Source: Novosphingobium sp. (GTDB taxonomy: Bacteria; Pseudomonadota; Alphaproteobacteria; Sphingomonadales; Sphingomonadaceae). Taken from it: 64,000 nucleotides of DNA. The position numbers were made by a program, and so were the translations under genes. A model generated the notes under the pieces. It searched no databases. It was not told where the DNA came from and worked only from the letters and a program-made list of their open reading frames with translations. The DNA lies in the NCBI GenBank assembly GCA_017744735.1, contig JAGIAR010000009.1, positions 62,001-126,000 on the forward strand, read 5' to 3'. This document shows, piece after piece, positions 63,439 through 64,000 of this stretch. Within the stretch, counting starts at the first letter, position 1. Every line of letters starts with the position of its first letter.

Positions 63439-63807
63439 ATGGCGGAACTCGAAAGAGTGCTCGGTGCGATGAACCAGATCAACGACCGCATGCTGATCGC
63501 AGTCAGGATGGTGGGCGAGGAACGCAATCGCCAGATTCTCACCCTGCGGCACGATTTCGCCACCGAGACCGGCAATCTGATCGGCCTGCTGCCGGGCGAG
63601 AAACGGCTGGCCGCGCGGCCGCAGGTGTTTACCGAATTCCAGGATCGGCTTGCGGTGATCCGACGGATGCTTGCCAGCCACCAGTCCAAATGGACGATCG
63701 ACGACATCAACCGGCGGCGGAGCGAATATCTCGATTCGACCAGGGCGGTGCACGGCAGCATCGCCGAATATCTTTCGTGGGCGCGCAAGGCGTTGCGGGT
63801 GCACTAG
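63439..63807 (+). CDS. Hypothetical helical protein
   Basis: 122 residues, no signal, no membrane segment, strongly helical (NQINDRMLIAVRMVGEERNRQILTLRHDFATETGNLIGLLPGEKRL ... SIAEYLSWARKALRVH). No family recognised. It lies 99 bp after the lig terminator, so it is probably independent of that operon. Confidence 0.65.
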   Translation: MAELERVLGAMNQINDRMLIAVRMVGEERNRQILTLRHDFATETGNLIGLLPGEKRLAARPQVFTEFQDRLAVIRRMLASHQSKWTIDDINRRRSEYLDSTRAVHGSIAEYLSWARKALRVH

Positions 63808-63871
63808 GGGCGCATTGACCTCTTCCGGGGTTTGCCTAAACAGCGCGCGAACCCCACAAAGCGAGTCCCCG

Positions 63872-64000
63872 ATGAAGCGCCTGCTTGCCAATCGCCCCGT
63901 CCATCCCGTCGGCCTCGGCTGCATGAACCTGTCCTGGGCCTATGGGACGCCGCCCTCGCGCGAGGACGGCATCAAGCTGCTCCAGCGCGCGCTCGACCTC
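63872..64000 (+). CDS. Aldo/keto reductase, N-terminal part (continues beyond window)
   Basis: 43 codons visible: MKRLLANRPVHPVGLGCMNLSW then AYGTPPSREDGIKLLQRALDL. The VGLGCMNLSWAYG segment is the N-terminal strand of AKR-family NADPH-dependent reductases. The gene runs off the window end. Confidence 0.8.
   Translation, partial: MKRLLANRPVHPVGLGCMNLSWAYGTPPSREDGIKLLQRALDL

Overview
The window reads as a chromosomal segment of a high-GC alphaproteobacterium of the order Sphingomonadales (Novosphingobium/Sphingobium/Erythrobacter-like). This is inferred from the rpsT-dnaA order, the sphingomonad-type DnaA, the UPF0262-dnaB neighbourhood, and a complete protocatechuate 4,5-cleavage (lig) gene set close to that of Sphingobium SYK-6. 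No rRNA, tRNA or CRISPR array was recognised. Most genes are compact, high-GC and arranged in short operons with 4-bp start/stop overlaps.

Layout. 1-3.4 kb: end of rpsT, terminator, dnaA, a DUF983 protein and a ThiF/MoeB-type enzyme. 3.2-10.5 kb: sirtuin plus GFA protein, dapB, K+ channel, nth, a dicarboxylate/glutamate symporter, dapE (two lysine/DAP-pathway genes) and a methyltransferase. 10.6-14.9 kb: cupin, GST, a tiny Gln/Asn-rich protein, and a TonB receptor with a Met-rich segment next to DUF2946 (probable copper uptake). 15-18.9 kb: the classic rpmH-rnpA-yidD-yidC-engB operon followed by a spermidine-synthase-like gene. 19.8-26.0 kb: comM (yifB) cut in two by a 4,652-bp IS1595-family element. 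26.2-43.5 kb: HxlR regulator, HAD phosphatase, rpmJ, galE, DUF4136 proteins, M14 peptidase, SLC13 permease, MgtC, cdd, GH25, UPF0262, dnaB, AraC/MFS pair, phospholipase D and rpoZ. 43.5-54.5 kb: lipoprotein, ftsH, JmjC-like cupin, OYE-type reductase, CDF transporter, NfeD/SPFH pair and a PQQ sugar dehydrogenase. 54.5-63.3 kb: Rieske oxygenase and the divergent ligI-ligU-ligK / DUF1932-ligJ-DUF2218-ligA-ligB-ligC cluster. The window ends inside an aldo/keto reductase gene.

The most unusual region is the mobile element in comM. It has 25-bp terminal inverted repeats with two mismatches and a perfect 8-bp target duplication (GAGGCGCT); removing the element plus one duplication restores the comM reading frame. 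Besides an ISXO2-like transposase it carries lower-GC cargo: a coiled-coil/winged-helix-like protein, a Rap1a/Tai-like lipoprotein, a small ORF coupled to a PemK/MazF-like protein, a DUF6471 protein and a membrane-anchored coiled-coil protein. None of this cargo has an assigned joint function.

The lig cluster is metabolically coherent. LigAB opens protocatechuate, LigC oxidises the product to 2-pyrone-4,6-dicarboxylate, LigI hydrolyses the lactone, and LigU, LigJ and LigK tautomerise, hydrate and cleave it to pyruvate and oxaloacetate. A Rieske oxygenase alongside may feed aromatic substrates in. A palindrome with the LysR T-N11-A signature lies in the divergent promoter region.
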